NCBI RefSeq assembly: GCF_002117005.1
Contig: NZ_CP021023.1
Location: forward strand, 2,046,001-2,110,000
Origin: Sedimentisphaera salicampi
GTDB lineage: Bacteria; Planctomycetota; Phycisphaerae; Sedimentisphaerales; Sedimentisphaeraceae
Direction of reading: 5' to 3'
DNA length: 64,000 nucleotides
Shown here: positions 54,177 to 62,161 of the stretch, piece by piece
Position numbering within the stretch: position 1 is the stretch's first letter
How the letters are laid out: the number at the start of each line of letters is the position of its first letter
The notes under the pieces: generated by a model
Told to the model about the DNA's origin: nothing
The model's database searches: none
What the model saw: only the letters and a program-made list of their open reading frames with translations
Program-made: the position numbers and the translations under genes

Positions 54177-54923
54177 ATGCATTTAGCAAGTTGGCGAATA
54201 ATCCTATGCGATATTAATGGGTTGGGAGCTTTTTTATTATTAATAATGATTGCTGGACTCGTGTATTTTTTCAAAGTATTTTCTAAGAAACGCAAAAAGA
54301 ATTTGGAAATTAATAATAGAGCCTCAAGCTCAAATAAACCTGCAGAGAATGAGTTATTTAAGTATCCTGATGACGGTGAAAATATTGTAAGAATTAATCA
54401 AAATTACAATTTTGACCCAAACAGCTGGGATATTTGCGAAGAATGGGCAACAAAGGTATCAGGTGTATCATATAGGCAGGAAATAGTTGAAGACTTTATT
54501 TTTGGTAATTATAGGAAGTTAGAAGCAGTTCATCAGCCTATGAAAAATTATGAACATGCGATAGCTATTTATGGGACTTGGAAAGGGGAAGAAGGTGAAT
54601 TTCAGCGAAAACAACTTGGTTTTATTCCAGACGAAGAGGCGCAAGATATCTATTCATTTGCGAAGAAATTTGAAAAATTCATGTTTGATGCAAAACTTTC
54701 CATGTTGTTTTTGCCTTCAAATGATACTTACTGTGGGCTTGCATTAAAAATAGCACTCTTGGAACCAAAATGGCCAAGATTTCAGATTGTTGGTTTTGGA
54801 AAAAAATCAGGGAGGAAAAGGAAAAAAGTTTATAGGGCGAAATCTTTTGAAGACGCTATTATGATGGCCAAAAAAGATGACATAATTGTAGAGATAAATT
54901 CAAGTTACGAGATTAAGTTATAG
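54177..54923 (+). CDS. Membrane-anchored HIRAN-domain protein
   Basis: A 248-residue product from ATG 54177, behind GGAGTAGAG; the longer frame starts with TTG 54162. An N-terminal helix (about residues 10-32, INGLGAFLLLIMIAGLVYFF) precedes a charged linker and a HIRAN-type domain (about 90-165: KVSGVSYRQEIVEDF, EHAIAIYG, KQLGFIPDEEAQDIYSFAKK). HIRAN domains bind DNA ends or modified DNA in SWI2/SNF2-type enzymes such as HLTF; stand-alone and membrane-tethered forms are common in bacteria, with unknown roles. The C-terminal ~80 residues are basic and unrecognised. The gene is AT-rich compared with its neighbours. Confidence 0.7.
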   Translation: MHLASWRIILCDINGLGAFLLLIMIAGLVYFFKVFSKKRKKNLEINNRASSSNKPAENELFKYPDDGENIVRINQNYNFDPNSWDICEEWATKVSGVSYRQEIVEDFIFGNYRKLEAVHQPMKNYEHAIAIYGTWKGEEGEFQRKQLGFIPDEEAQDIYSFAKKFEKFMFDAKLSMLFLPSNDTYCGLALKIALLEPKWPRFQIVGFGKKSGRKRKKVYRAKSFEDAIMMAKKDDIIVEINSSYEIKL

Positions 54924-55227
54924 TTTTAAGCATAGGAAGTTCCTACAGCGGCTATTCTTCCAGCTTTTCATTGTAGTGCGGCTTTTCTCGATCTTAATGC
55001 TCTCAACGTCTTTCATCTCATATCTGCAAAGAATATCAGCTTCATTTTGTTGGATTTCCATTAAATTTCCATTAAAGAGAAAGTTTTGTAAAAATTTTGC
55101 TGATTATATAACATCACCTCAATCAAATAAAGCTTTTTTACCCTTCTGGTTTCTATTTGTGTGCGACAATATTTTTTGGCAAAGCTTTTTAAAGCCGAAT
55201 CTATCCGCTTGTTCCCCGGCTTCGGCG

Positions 55228-55366
55228 GACAGGCTCTCCGCCAAGAACGGGCCTACACGTGCGGCTCTGTTTAAATATTCGCCTCGTAAAATCGCTGCGG
55301 AATACTAATGACAATCAGAGCTACGCTTAAAGGCCCGCCGCAGGCGGGACGAAATAAGTGGACAAA
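55228..55366 (-). repeat. Rearranged family-2 repeat unit
   Basis: ACGTGCGGCTCTGTTTAAAT, TAAAATCGCTGCGGAATACT, ATGACAATCAGAGCTACG, CCCGCCGCAGGCGGGACGAA and ATAAGTGGAC in a mixed order compared with the other units: an inverted middle flanked by pieces in the other sense. Confidence 0.65.
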
Positions 55367-55494
55367 AGGCAATGAGAAGGCAATAGGCATAAGTTTTTTT
55401 TCGCAGAATTTTCACGCTGCACAGGCGGGCGCTCGCGCAGGTTCGCCCCTGCTCGCCAACGAGACCCGCAGACAAAAAATCCTTTGCGAGTTTT

Positions 55495-55593
55495 CCGCCG
55501 CAGGCGGACTGGCTCAGCATATATGTAACAATAAATTCTGCAAAACATTGCAGCATTATGATTTGCATTTCGCCCAAAAAATTTTCTCACACC
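55495..55593 (+). repeat. Dispersed intergenic repeat, family 1, copy 4
   Basis: CCGCCGCAGGCGGACTGGCT, AATTCTGCAAAACATTGCAG, ATTATGATTTGCATTTCGCC and TTCTCACACC, as at 44428-44526 but more diverged. Confidence 0.75.
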
Positions 55594-55721
55594 AAGGCAT
55601 AAGCTTGATTCTTTTTTGATTGTCAGAGAGTTATTTGTAATTATACTTAATATAAAGCTTTTATAATATCGGGTCGGTAACGGCGCTGTGAATAATAAAA
55701 TCAGTTTTTAGAGGTGATTCG

Positions 55722-57143
55722 ATGGGAAAATTAAACAGAAGAACATTTTTGAAGAGTATCGGAGCTGCTGCTGCGGGCTATGCTGCGGGCGGCTGTACTA
55801 CAGGCGGTATGACAGCAGCATCAAAAAACGCCTCCGCTCCCAACATTATCTATGTGCTGGTTGACGATCTGGGCTACGGAGATCTGAGCTGCTACGGGCA
55901 GAAGCACTTCAACACGCCCAACATCGACAAGCTCGCCTCGCAGGGAATGAAATTCACGAACCACTATTCCGGCTCCACAGTCTGCGCTCCATCAAGATGC
56001 ACTCTGATGACCGGCCTTCATACTGGACACTGCTTTATCCGCGGCAATTTCGAGATGCAGCCGGAAGGCCAGCTCGCTATGCCCAAAAACACCGAAACAG
56101 TTGCAAAACTGCTCAAGCGCGCAGGCTACAAAACAGGCCTTATTGGCAAATGGGGTCTTGGCTGGCCAAAGTCTTCAGGCGACCCGCTCAATCAGGGCTT
56201 CGACTATTTCTACGGCTACAACTGCCAGCGACACGCCCACACGTACTATCCTGAGTACCTCTGGAGAAACAATCAGAAGGAAATAATTGAAGGCAACCTT
56301 CAGGGCAAAACCAACGTTTACAGCCACGACCTTCTCGCAGATGATGCGCTGAAGTTTGTGGAAGATAATAAATCCAATCCGTTCTTCCTCTATCTAGCGC
56401 TTACAATTCCTCATGCCTCAATGGCAGTGCCGAAGGATTCGCTTGAGCCTTTTATCGGCAAATTCGGCGAGGAAAAGCCTTATAAGAGCGAAGGGGGCTA
56501 CCGCAACCAGCCTCATCCGAAGGCTGCGTTTGCGGGAATGGTAACGCGTATGGATAAGGATATCGGAAGGCTCACCAGCAAACTTGAAGAACTGGGGATT
56601 GCCGATAATACAGTAGTAATCTTTACAAGCGATAACGGCCCGCATTCAGAGGGCGGGCATGTGCCTGCGTATTTCAATAGCTCAGGCGGACTTCGCGGCA
56701 TCAAGCGAGACCTCTACGAAGGCGGTATCAGAGTTCCGTTTATCGCAAAATGGCCGAAAGTTGTGCCAGCAGGCACAGAAAGCCCCCATATAAGTGCGTT
56801 CTGGGATTTCCTTCCCACGGCAGCTCAAATCGCAGGCCAGCCGATTGCAGTTCGTACAGACGGGATAAGTATGCTCCCTGCCTTGAAAGGCCAAAAGCAG
56901 CCTGCACACAAATACCTCTACTGGGAATTCCGCCCAAGAGGAACTCAGGCGATAAGGATGAGAAACTGGAAGGCAATTAAGTTTATTAAAGATGGCCGAA
57001 CGGAGCTTTACAACCTCGATAAAGACCCTACAGAATCGAACGATTTATCGAAAACCTATCCTGACGTAACAGCGAGGATGGAGCAGATTATGCTCAAGGC
57101 TCATGAGCCTTCGGATGAATTCCCGCTTCCTTTTGATCTCTAA
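55722..57143 (+). CDS. Arylsulfatase-type sulfatase, Tat/lipoprotein exported
   Basis: A 473-residue type I sulfatase. NRRTFLKSIG near the start is a Tat motif and AAGGC (Cys25) may be a lipobox. First metal site VLVDDLGYGDLSCYG; formylglycine motif CAPSR (Cys88) in GSTVCAPSRCTLMTG; second site VIFTSDNGPH at about 302; IPHASMAVP in the middle. The CAPSR form and the TGxHTGH(C) context are like arylsulfatase A-type enzymes. A good Shine-Dalgarno (AGAGGTG) precedes ATG 55722. A strong terminator follows. Confidence 0.95.
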   Translation: MGKLNRRTFLKSIGAAAAGYAAGGCTTGGMTAASKNASAPNIIYVLVDDLGYGDLSCYGQKHFNTPNIDKLASQGMKFTNHYSGSTVCAPSRCTLMTGLHTGHCFIRGNFEMQPEGQLAMPKNTETVAKLLKRAGYKTGLIGKWGLGWPKSSGDPLNQGFDYFYGYNCQRHAHTYYPEYLWRNNQKEIIEGNLQGKTNVYSHDLLADDALKFVEDNKSNPFFLYLALTIPHASMAVPKDSLEPFIGKFGEEKPYKSEGGYRNQPHPKAAFAGMVTRMDKDIGRLTSKLEELGIADNTVVIFTSDNGPHSEGGHVPAYFNSSGGLRGIKRDLYEGGIRVPFIAKWPKVVPAGTESPHISAFWDFLPTAAQIAGQPIAVRTDGISMLPALKGQKQPAHKYLYWEFRPRGTQAIRMRNWKAIKFIKDGRTELYNLDKDPTESNDLSKTYPDVTARMEQIMLKAHEPSDEFPLPFDL

Positions 57144-57150
57144 AAAATCA

Positions 57151-57186
57151 AAAAAGCCCGGGCGGCAAAAGCTTCCGGGCTTTTTC
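57151..57186 (+). terminator. Rho-independent terminator after the sulfatase gene
   Basis: AAAAAGCCCGG (57151-57161) pairs with CCGGGCTTTTT (57175-57185) around a 13-base loop; the T-run extends the stem. Confidence 0.88.
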
Positions 57187-57237
57187 AGAATTACAGTTAG
57201 ATAGTGCAGGGATTTGTATTCACCCTGAGGGATAAAA

Positions 57238-58053
57238 ATGGATCATTCACTAACCAGCATACTTACAGCATTTTCGCTGACCCTTTTCGCAGGCCTTGCA
57301 ACCTCAGTTGGCTCCGCTATAGCCTTCTTTTCCCGAAGAACCAACCCTGTGATGCTTTGCGTATCTCTTGGCTTTTCTGCGGGCGTGATGATTTATGTTT
57401 CGTTCGTTGAGATATTCCAGAAGGCAAACGAATCTCTGCTCGTGTCTTTCTCGGAAAAGTATGCGGCAATAATAACAGCAGCCGCATTCTTTGCGGGCAT
57501 AGGGCTTACAGCCCTTATTGATGCGCTCGTCCCCTCGGAGGAAAATCCGCACGAAGCTCAGGGGCTTGAAGACCTCGCGGCCAGCATCGATTTAAACAGA
57601 ACAAGTCTTCTTCGCATGGGTCTTTTCTCTGCCCTTGCTATAGGCATTCATAATTTCCCCGAAGGCTTTGCCACATTCACCGCTTCGCTGCAGGACCCCT
57701 CTCTTGGTTTGGCGATTGCAATAGCTATCGCTATCCACAATATACCTGAAGGAATTGCCGTGAGCGTACCGGTATATTACGCAACGGGCAGCCGGAAGAA
57801 GGCCTTCTGGCTTTCAACGTTTTCAGGATTCTCAGAGCCGCTGGGGGCGATTATCGGATATGTAATCCTGCGACAGTTTATGAACGAAACGGTATTCGGC
57901 ATAACCTTCGCAATGGTAGCTGGAATTATGATATACATCTCCCTCGATGAGCTCCTGCCCACAGCGGAGAAATACGGCAAGCACCACTTCGCAATCGGCG
58001 GACTTATCAGCGGAATGGGTGTTATGGCAGGCTCTCTTCTGCTGTTTATGTAG
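57238..58053 (+). CDS. zupT: Zinc transporter ZupT (ZIP family)
   Basis: A ZIP-family divalent metal importer (271 residues, eight membrane segments). The two metal-binding helices show HNFPEG at about residue 140 and HNIPEG at about 166, as in E. coli ZupT; the LGFSAGVMIYVSF motif and the last FAMVAGIMIYISLDELLP segment also agree. Located in the inner membrane. It stands alone; converges with pepD, 8 bp apart. The start at ATG 57238 lies close to GAGGG. Confidence 0.95.
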   Translation: MDHSLTSILTAFSLTLFAGLATSVGSAIAFFSRRTNPVMLCVSLGFSAGVMIYVSFVEIFQKANESLLVSFSEKYAAIITAAAFFAGIGLTALIDALVPSEENPHEAQGLEDLAASIDLNRTSLLRMGLFSALAIGIHNFPEGFATFTASLQDPSLGLAIAIAIAIHNIPEGIAVSVPVYYATGSRKKAFWLSTFSGFSEPLGAIIGYVILRQFMNETVFGITFAMVAGIMIYISLDELLPTAEKYGKHHFAIGGLISGMGVMAGSLLLFM

Positions 58054-58061
58054 CACAGGGA

Positions 58062-59504
58062 TTAGAGGCCGACGGGGCTTTCGATTTTTTGCAGAATAGC
58101 ATTAAGCACCTCGAAGCATTCGCCGATTGAACTGATCTTCACCTTTTCCTGAGGGCTGTGAATGTCTTTCAGCTCCGGCCCCATTGATATAAGCTGAATC
58201 CCCGGGTATTTGCGCGATATAATCCCGCACTCCAGTCCTGCGTGTATGATTTCCATCTCAGCAGGCCGGCCGGCAACTTTCTCAAAAGCATCTTCAGCCT
58301 TCCCGAGCAGATCGCTGCTGCCGGCAGGTTCCCAGCCAGGGTATCTACCGCGGAAAGTGCATTCAAAGCCGAGTCGGCGGCAGGTGTTTTCTATTGTGTT
58401 ATTGAGCATATCGAGCCGCTTTGTGTTTGAGCTCCGCTGGGAGAGCGTGAGCGAGAAGCCGCTTGGGGAAAAACTGCAAATCCCCGCATTGCATGAAGAC
58501 TCCACCACCTTCGGCATATCTGTGCGGTATGATACAGGGCCGCCTGGAAGTGAGGTGAGCAGCTTGGCGATTTTTCCCGTCTGCCCTGATGAGATGCACT
58601 TTTCCGGAAGCTCGGCCTCAAGCACCTTTATCTCAATATTCGGATCTGCAGACTGGAAGTTGTGCCTGATTCTGTCCCGCTCAGTTTCAATAACGCATTC
58701 GAGGGTGTCTCGGTCTTCTACGGCAAGCGTAAACTCTGCATCTCTTGCGATTGCATTGCTTGCTGCACCTCCGCTGAAGCTGGCAAGCATACTGCCAAGC
58801 CCGCCCGAGCAGGCCTCCAGGAGTTCTCCCGCAAGCACCACGGCGTTTGCTCTGCCGAGATGAATATCAACTCCCGAATGACCGCCTTTGAGCCCGCTAA
58901 CTGTTACTTTCGCCGCTTCAAAGCCATCAGGTATATCCTTCAGCTCCGGCTTAGCTGTAATCTCTGCCCGCTCTCCGCCTGCGCAGCCGATAATGAAATC
59001 GCTCTCGTCGCTGTCCAAGTTGATCAGATACTCGGCACTGAGCATATTTTCATCGAGCCTCTGAGCTCCTGTCATACCGCGTTCCTCGTCAACGGTGATC
59101 AGCAATTCGAGGTTGGGCTTGTTTTCAAACTCCGCAAGCCCGGCAAACAGCGATATCGCCATTCCGAGCCCATCGTCTGCACCGAGTGTGGTTCCGTTTG
59201 CCCTAAGCCAGCCGCCGTCTTCGAGAACCTCAATCGGGTCTTGGGAGAAATCGTGGCTCTTTTCAGGTGTTTTCTCGCAGACCATATCGCAGTGAGTCTG
59301 GAGACAGACGGTTTTCGAAGCCCCCTCGCTATTAACACGAATCAGGATATTCCCCGCATTATCCTGCTGGCAGTCCCAGCCCTGCTTTCGGGCAAAGCCC
59401 TTGAGCCATTCGAGAATCTTCTCTTCATGCCCGGATGGGCGGGGATGCTTGGATATTTCGCGGAAAATCTTTACTATTCGTTCCTGAGCTCTATCGGATT
59501 TCAT
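58062..59504 (-). CDS. pepD: Aminoacyl-histidine dipeptidase (PepD, M20)
   Basis: PepD hydrolyses Xaa-His dipeptides and some other dipeptides. M20 metal ligands: LQTHCDMVCEK (first His and Asp), LGADDGLGMAI (bridging Asp), TVDEERGMTGA (catalytic Glu and ligand), NLDSDE segment (Asp), and HAGLECGII near the C-terminus (His). GLKGGHSGVDIHLGRANA lies in the dimerisation domain. The 480-residue length is normal. Start ATG 59504. A single-gene unit. Confidence 0.96.
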   Translation of the reverse strand: MKSDRAQERIVKIFREISKHPRPSGHEEKILEWLKGFARKQGWDCQQDNAGNILIRVNSEGASKTVCLQTHCDMVCEKTPEKSHDFSQDPIEVLEDGGWLRANGTTLGADDGLGMAISLFAGLAEFENKPNLELLITVDEERGMTGAQRLDENMLSAEYLINLDSDESDFIIGCAGGERAEITAKPELKDIPDGFEAAKVTVSGLKGGHSGVDIHLGRANAVVLAGELLEACSGGLGSMLASFSGGAASNAIARDAEFTLAVEDRDTLECVIETERDRIRHNFQSADPNIEIKVLEAELPEKCISSGQTGKIAKLLTSLPGGPVSYRTDMPKVVESSCNAGICSFSPSGFSLTLSQRSSNTKRLDMLNNTIENTCRRLGFECTFRGRYPGWEPAGSSDLLGKAEDAFEKVAGRPAEMEIIHAGLECGIISRKYPGIQLISMGPELKDIHSPQEKVKISSIGECFEVLNAILQKIESPVGL

Positions 59505-59708
59505 AGCTAAACCTGCAATTTAATTCAATCTTTTTCAAAACCGCTGAAGCCAAACTAAAAAATATCACGAAATATCTGATTTTCAAGAAGTTTATAAGAG
59601 ATCAATCTTGTGATTTTGTGAAACAATTCTTTTTTTTCTTGACTTACGCAAAACCATACCCTAAAAACAGAAACTTAAAATCAGTTAATATATTTTTATG
59701 GAGTTAAT

Positions 59709-61943
59709 ATGAAAACTATTATTGGTTCAGGATTGATGATGCTTTTCTGCCTGTCTTTATTTCTTCCGCAGGAAAGTTTTTCGCAAGAGCAAATTTTGAG
59801 ATCTGATTTGGTTGACAAGATTGAAGGTATGTGGCTCGGTCAGATTGTGGCCAATATGGCCGGCCGATCAACTGAAGGACACTACAGCGGAAGTGCAGAA
59901 AATCCTGCTGAAAGTGTGGATTGGGTTCTAAAAGGCCCTGATGAGTATTGGCCGGGAGATGACGACACAGATATCGAATATATTGCTATGGATACGCTTG
60001 AGCAATACGGCTCGAATCCTACCGGCCAGCAGCTTGCTTCGCAGTGGCTTGATCATATAAATTCAAGCGGATCAGGCATTTACATTTCAAACCGCCAAGC
60101 TTGGTATTTGATGAAAGATGGATACATTCCTCCAGAAACAGGCAGCCGGCACAGAAATATGCACTGGTTTTCCATCGATTCTCAGATTACTACTGAGATA
60201 ATTGGAGCGGTTTACCCTGGGCTCACCCAAGGAGCAGTGGACACGGTTCACAAATTTGCAGATATCTCAAACGCCGGCTTCCCTGTACATGCCGCTCAGT
60301 TTTACGGGGCTATGTATTCAATGGCATATTTCGAATCTGACATTCAAACTTTAGTTGAGAATGCTTTAAATATTCTTCCTTCTACAAGCAGAAGCTATGA
60401 GGTTGTTTCAGATGTATTAGGCTGGTACGAAGCAGATATCGCAAACGGCACTCCAGATTGGAGGCAAACCCGAAGCCTGCTTTATGATTATTACGGCAAC
60501 GGAGAATTTGCCAAAGGCAGATATTACCATTGGATAGAATCTACGGTTAATCTCGGGGCAACGGTGCTTTGCCTTTTGTATGGTGATGGAGATTATAAAA
60601 CCACTGCTCAAATAGGTATCTTAGCCGGCTGGGACTGCGACTGCAACCCAGCTACAGCCGGCGGAATAATCGGCATTATAAAAGGCCGAAGCGGCCTCCC
60701 GCAAGACCTCTTCGGCGAAGATGTATGCAGCAATACATACAGAAACATATACAGACCCAACCTGAATTCATACGAATCAGTGAACAGCATTGCTAACAGA
60801 GCTGCCGATATAGCCGAAACCAACATACTCGCCAATGGCGGCGCTAAGCAGGTGAATGGAGAGCAGATAACTTACCAAGTCATCACCCAGCAGGCTTCAG
60901 CTTTGCCCGCAAATCCTTCTCCGGAATCGCCCAGAGGGCTTGTTGGAGAGGCTTTGGCAAACGGGATTGATGTAACAGTTAATGCGGCCAAAAAACACAC
61001 GAATACCTCTAATGACAGATACAACATATATTCACTGATTGACGGAGTTTATGATAATTCTCATAACGGGCACCGCCCTTATTGGAGCTTAGGGCTCAGC
61101 GGCGAGCAGGACTGGTATGAGCTTGAATTTGCTGAGCCTGTACTGCTTGATTCAGTAAGTTTTTATGAAGGGGATGTTGTATGGAACGGGGTCAATACCT
61201 ATGTGGCGGATAATCCTCTGAGGGGAGGCTTTTTCAAAGATATCAAAGTGGAAATCTTTAAGAACGGCGAATATATAGAGCCCTCTAATATCACCCAGTC
61301 TGAGCCCCTTGAAAAGCTGAAAATGTATCAAAATATAGAATTTGATTTTGATCCGGTTGTGTGCAGCAAAGCGAGGATTTCAGGAACCGCGGGCGGGAGT
61401 TATCCTTACACAACTATACTTGAACTTGAGGCATACGGGAGTATTCAGCCCTCTGTTTATGTGGAACATTGCTCGCTTGAGGATTTAACTCAGAATTCAA
61501 TGATTGATAATATATCTCTGCAATTCAGCGAGGAGCTCGCTTCAGACTCCAGCCCGCAGATAGCAATCCGAAGAACGAGCGATTCTTCAGTTATCCCATC
61601 TTCCGTAATAATTGAAGAAGATTTTATGGGGCTTAGCATAATCCCCGATTCCTCACTGCCCGATGGAAATTTTGTATTAGAAATCAACTGCGATTCCGTT
61701 ACTGATGCAGAAGGGGGCAGTCTTATTGATGATGATATGCACTCAAATGACGGCTATTACCGCATTTATTTCCATTCGCTCTTTGGAGACCTTAACGGCG
61801 ACGGGAAAATAGACCAGTCAGACTATTCGGCTTTTTCAAGTGTATGGAAAACTGATTATCCAAGCGCTGATTTCAACAAGGATTCAATTACTGATCAGTT
61901 TGACCTTATAGAATTTGCGGATAATTGGCTTGAGCAGATTTAA
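59709..61943 (+). CDS. Secreted ADP-ribosylglycohydrolase-like protein with dockerin-like C-terminus
   Basis: A 744-residue exported protein with a signal peptide (about 1-25, MLFCLSLFLPQESFSQ). Residues ~30-370 resemble the ADP_ribosyl_GH (ARH/DraG) fold: KIEGMWLGQIVANMAG, the metal site GDDDTDIEY at about 83-91, and WDCDCNPATAGGIIGII near 308-323, which match the two conserved Asp clusters. Residues ~417-585 form a discoidin/F5-8-type carbohydrate-binding-like region, ~590-690 an Ig-like region (ISLQFSEELASDSSPQI), and ~695-744 two dockerin-like loops (GDLNGDGKIDQSDYSAF; ADFNKDSITDQFDLIEF). Cytoplasmic ARH enzymes remove ADP-ribose; an extracellular form in this setting probably acts on glycans or is a divergent hydrolase. 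ATG 59709 follows GGAG. Confidence 0.8.
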   Translation: MKTIIGSGLMMLFCLSLFLPQESFSQEQILRSDLVDKIEGMWLGQIVANMAGRSTEGHYSGSAENPAESVDWVLKGPDEYWPGDDDTDIEYIAMDTLEQYGSNPTGQQLASQWLDHINSSGSGIYISNRQAWYLMKDGYIPPETGSRHRNMHWFSIDSQITTEIIGAVYPGLTQGAVDTVHKFADISNAGFPVHAAQFYGAMYSMAYFESDIQTLVENALNILPSTSRSYEVVSDVLGWYEADIANGTPDWRQTRSLLYDYYGNGEFAKGRYYHWIESTVNLGATVLCLLYGDGDYKTTAQIGILAGWDCDCNPATAGGIIGIIKGRSGLPQDLFGEDVCSNTYRNIYRPNLNSYESVNSIANRAADIAETNILANGGAKQVNGEQITYQVITQQASALPANPSPESPRGLVGEALANGIDVTVNAAKKHTNTSNDRYNIYSLIDGVYDNSHNGHRPYWSLGLSGEQDWYELEFAEPVLLDSVSFYEGDVVWNGVNTYVADNPLRGGFFKDIKVEIFKNGEYIEPSNITQSEPLEKLKMYQNIEFDFDPVVCSKARISGTAGGSYPYTTILELEAYGSIQPSVYVEHCSLEDLTQNSMIDNISLQFSEELASDSSPQIAIRRTSDSSVIPSSVIIEEDFMGLSIIPDSSLPDGNFVLEINCDSVTDAEGGSLIDDDMHSNDGYYRIYFHSLFGDLNGDGKIDQSDYSAFSSVWKTDYPSADFNKDSITDQFDLIEFADNWLEQI

Positions 61944-62161
61944 ACGGCTTTGCAAGCTTAAGGCTGCTAACTCAAATCTCATAATTCTCTAACGCAGTTT
62001 TGTGAGCAGGGTAATAATGCGCTCATTAAAGTTTTTATCTTTAAACTTGGAAATTTCCCACAATTTTGCTTGCCAAGAAAAAAGATTTTAGTAACATCCC
62101 ACTACTGTCAAGAAATGCCTTGCTTTTAAACTAAAGTTTTACTATACATGGAGGCAACATT

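Larger units (their letters stand above)
54924..55721. other. 0.8 kb gene-free region with repeat mosaic
   Basis: No credible gene. Pieces: TGTGCGACAATATTTTTTGG (55160), a rearranged family-2 unit (55228-55366), and a family-1 copy (55495-55593). The stretch 55380-55490 is a GC-rich insert between them, not seen in the other copies. The first ~200 bp seem unrelated. Confidence 0.6.

Noticed and set aside
58662-59510. Plus-strand frame of 282 residues over pepD
   Set aside because: Antisense shadow of pepD.
62120-62148. TTGCTT-N17-TATACA promoter-like element before the EF-G-like gene
   Set aside because: Transcription would begin after the Shine-Dalgarno at 62150-62154, leaving an implausibly short leader.
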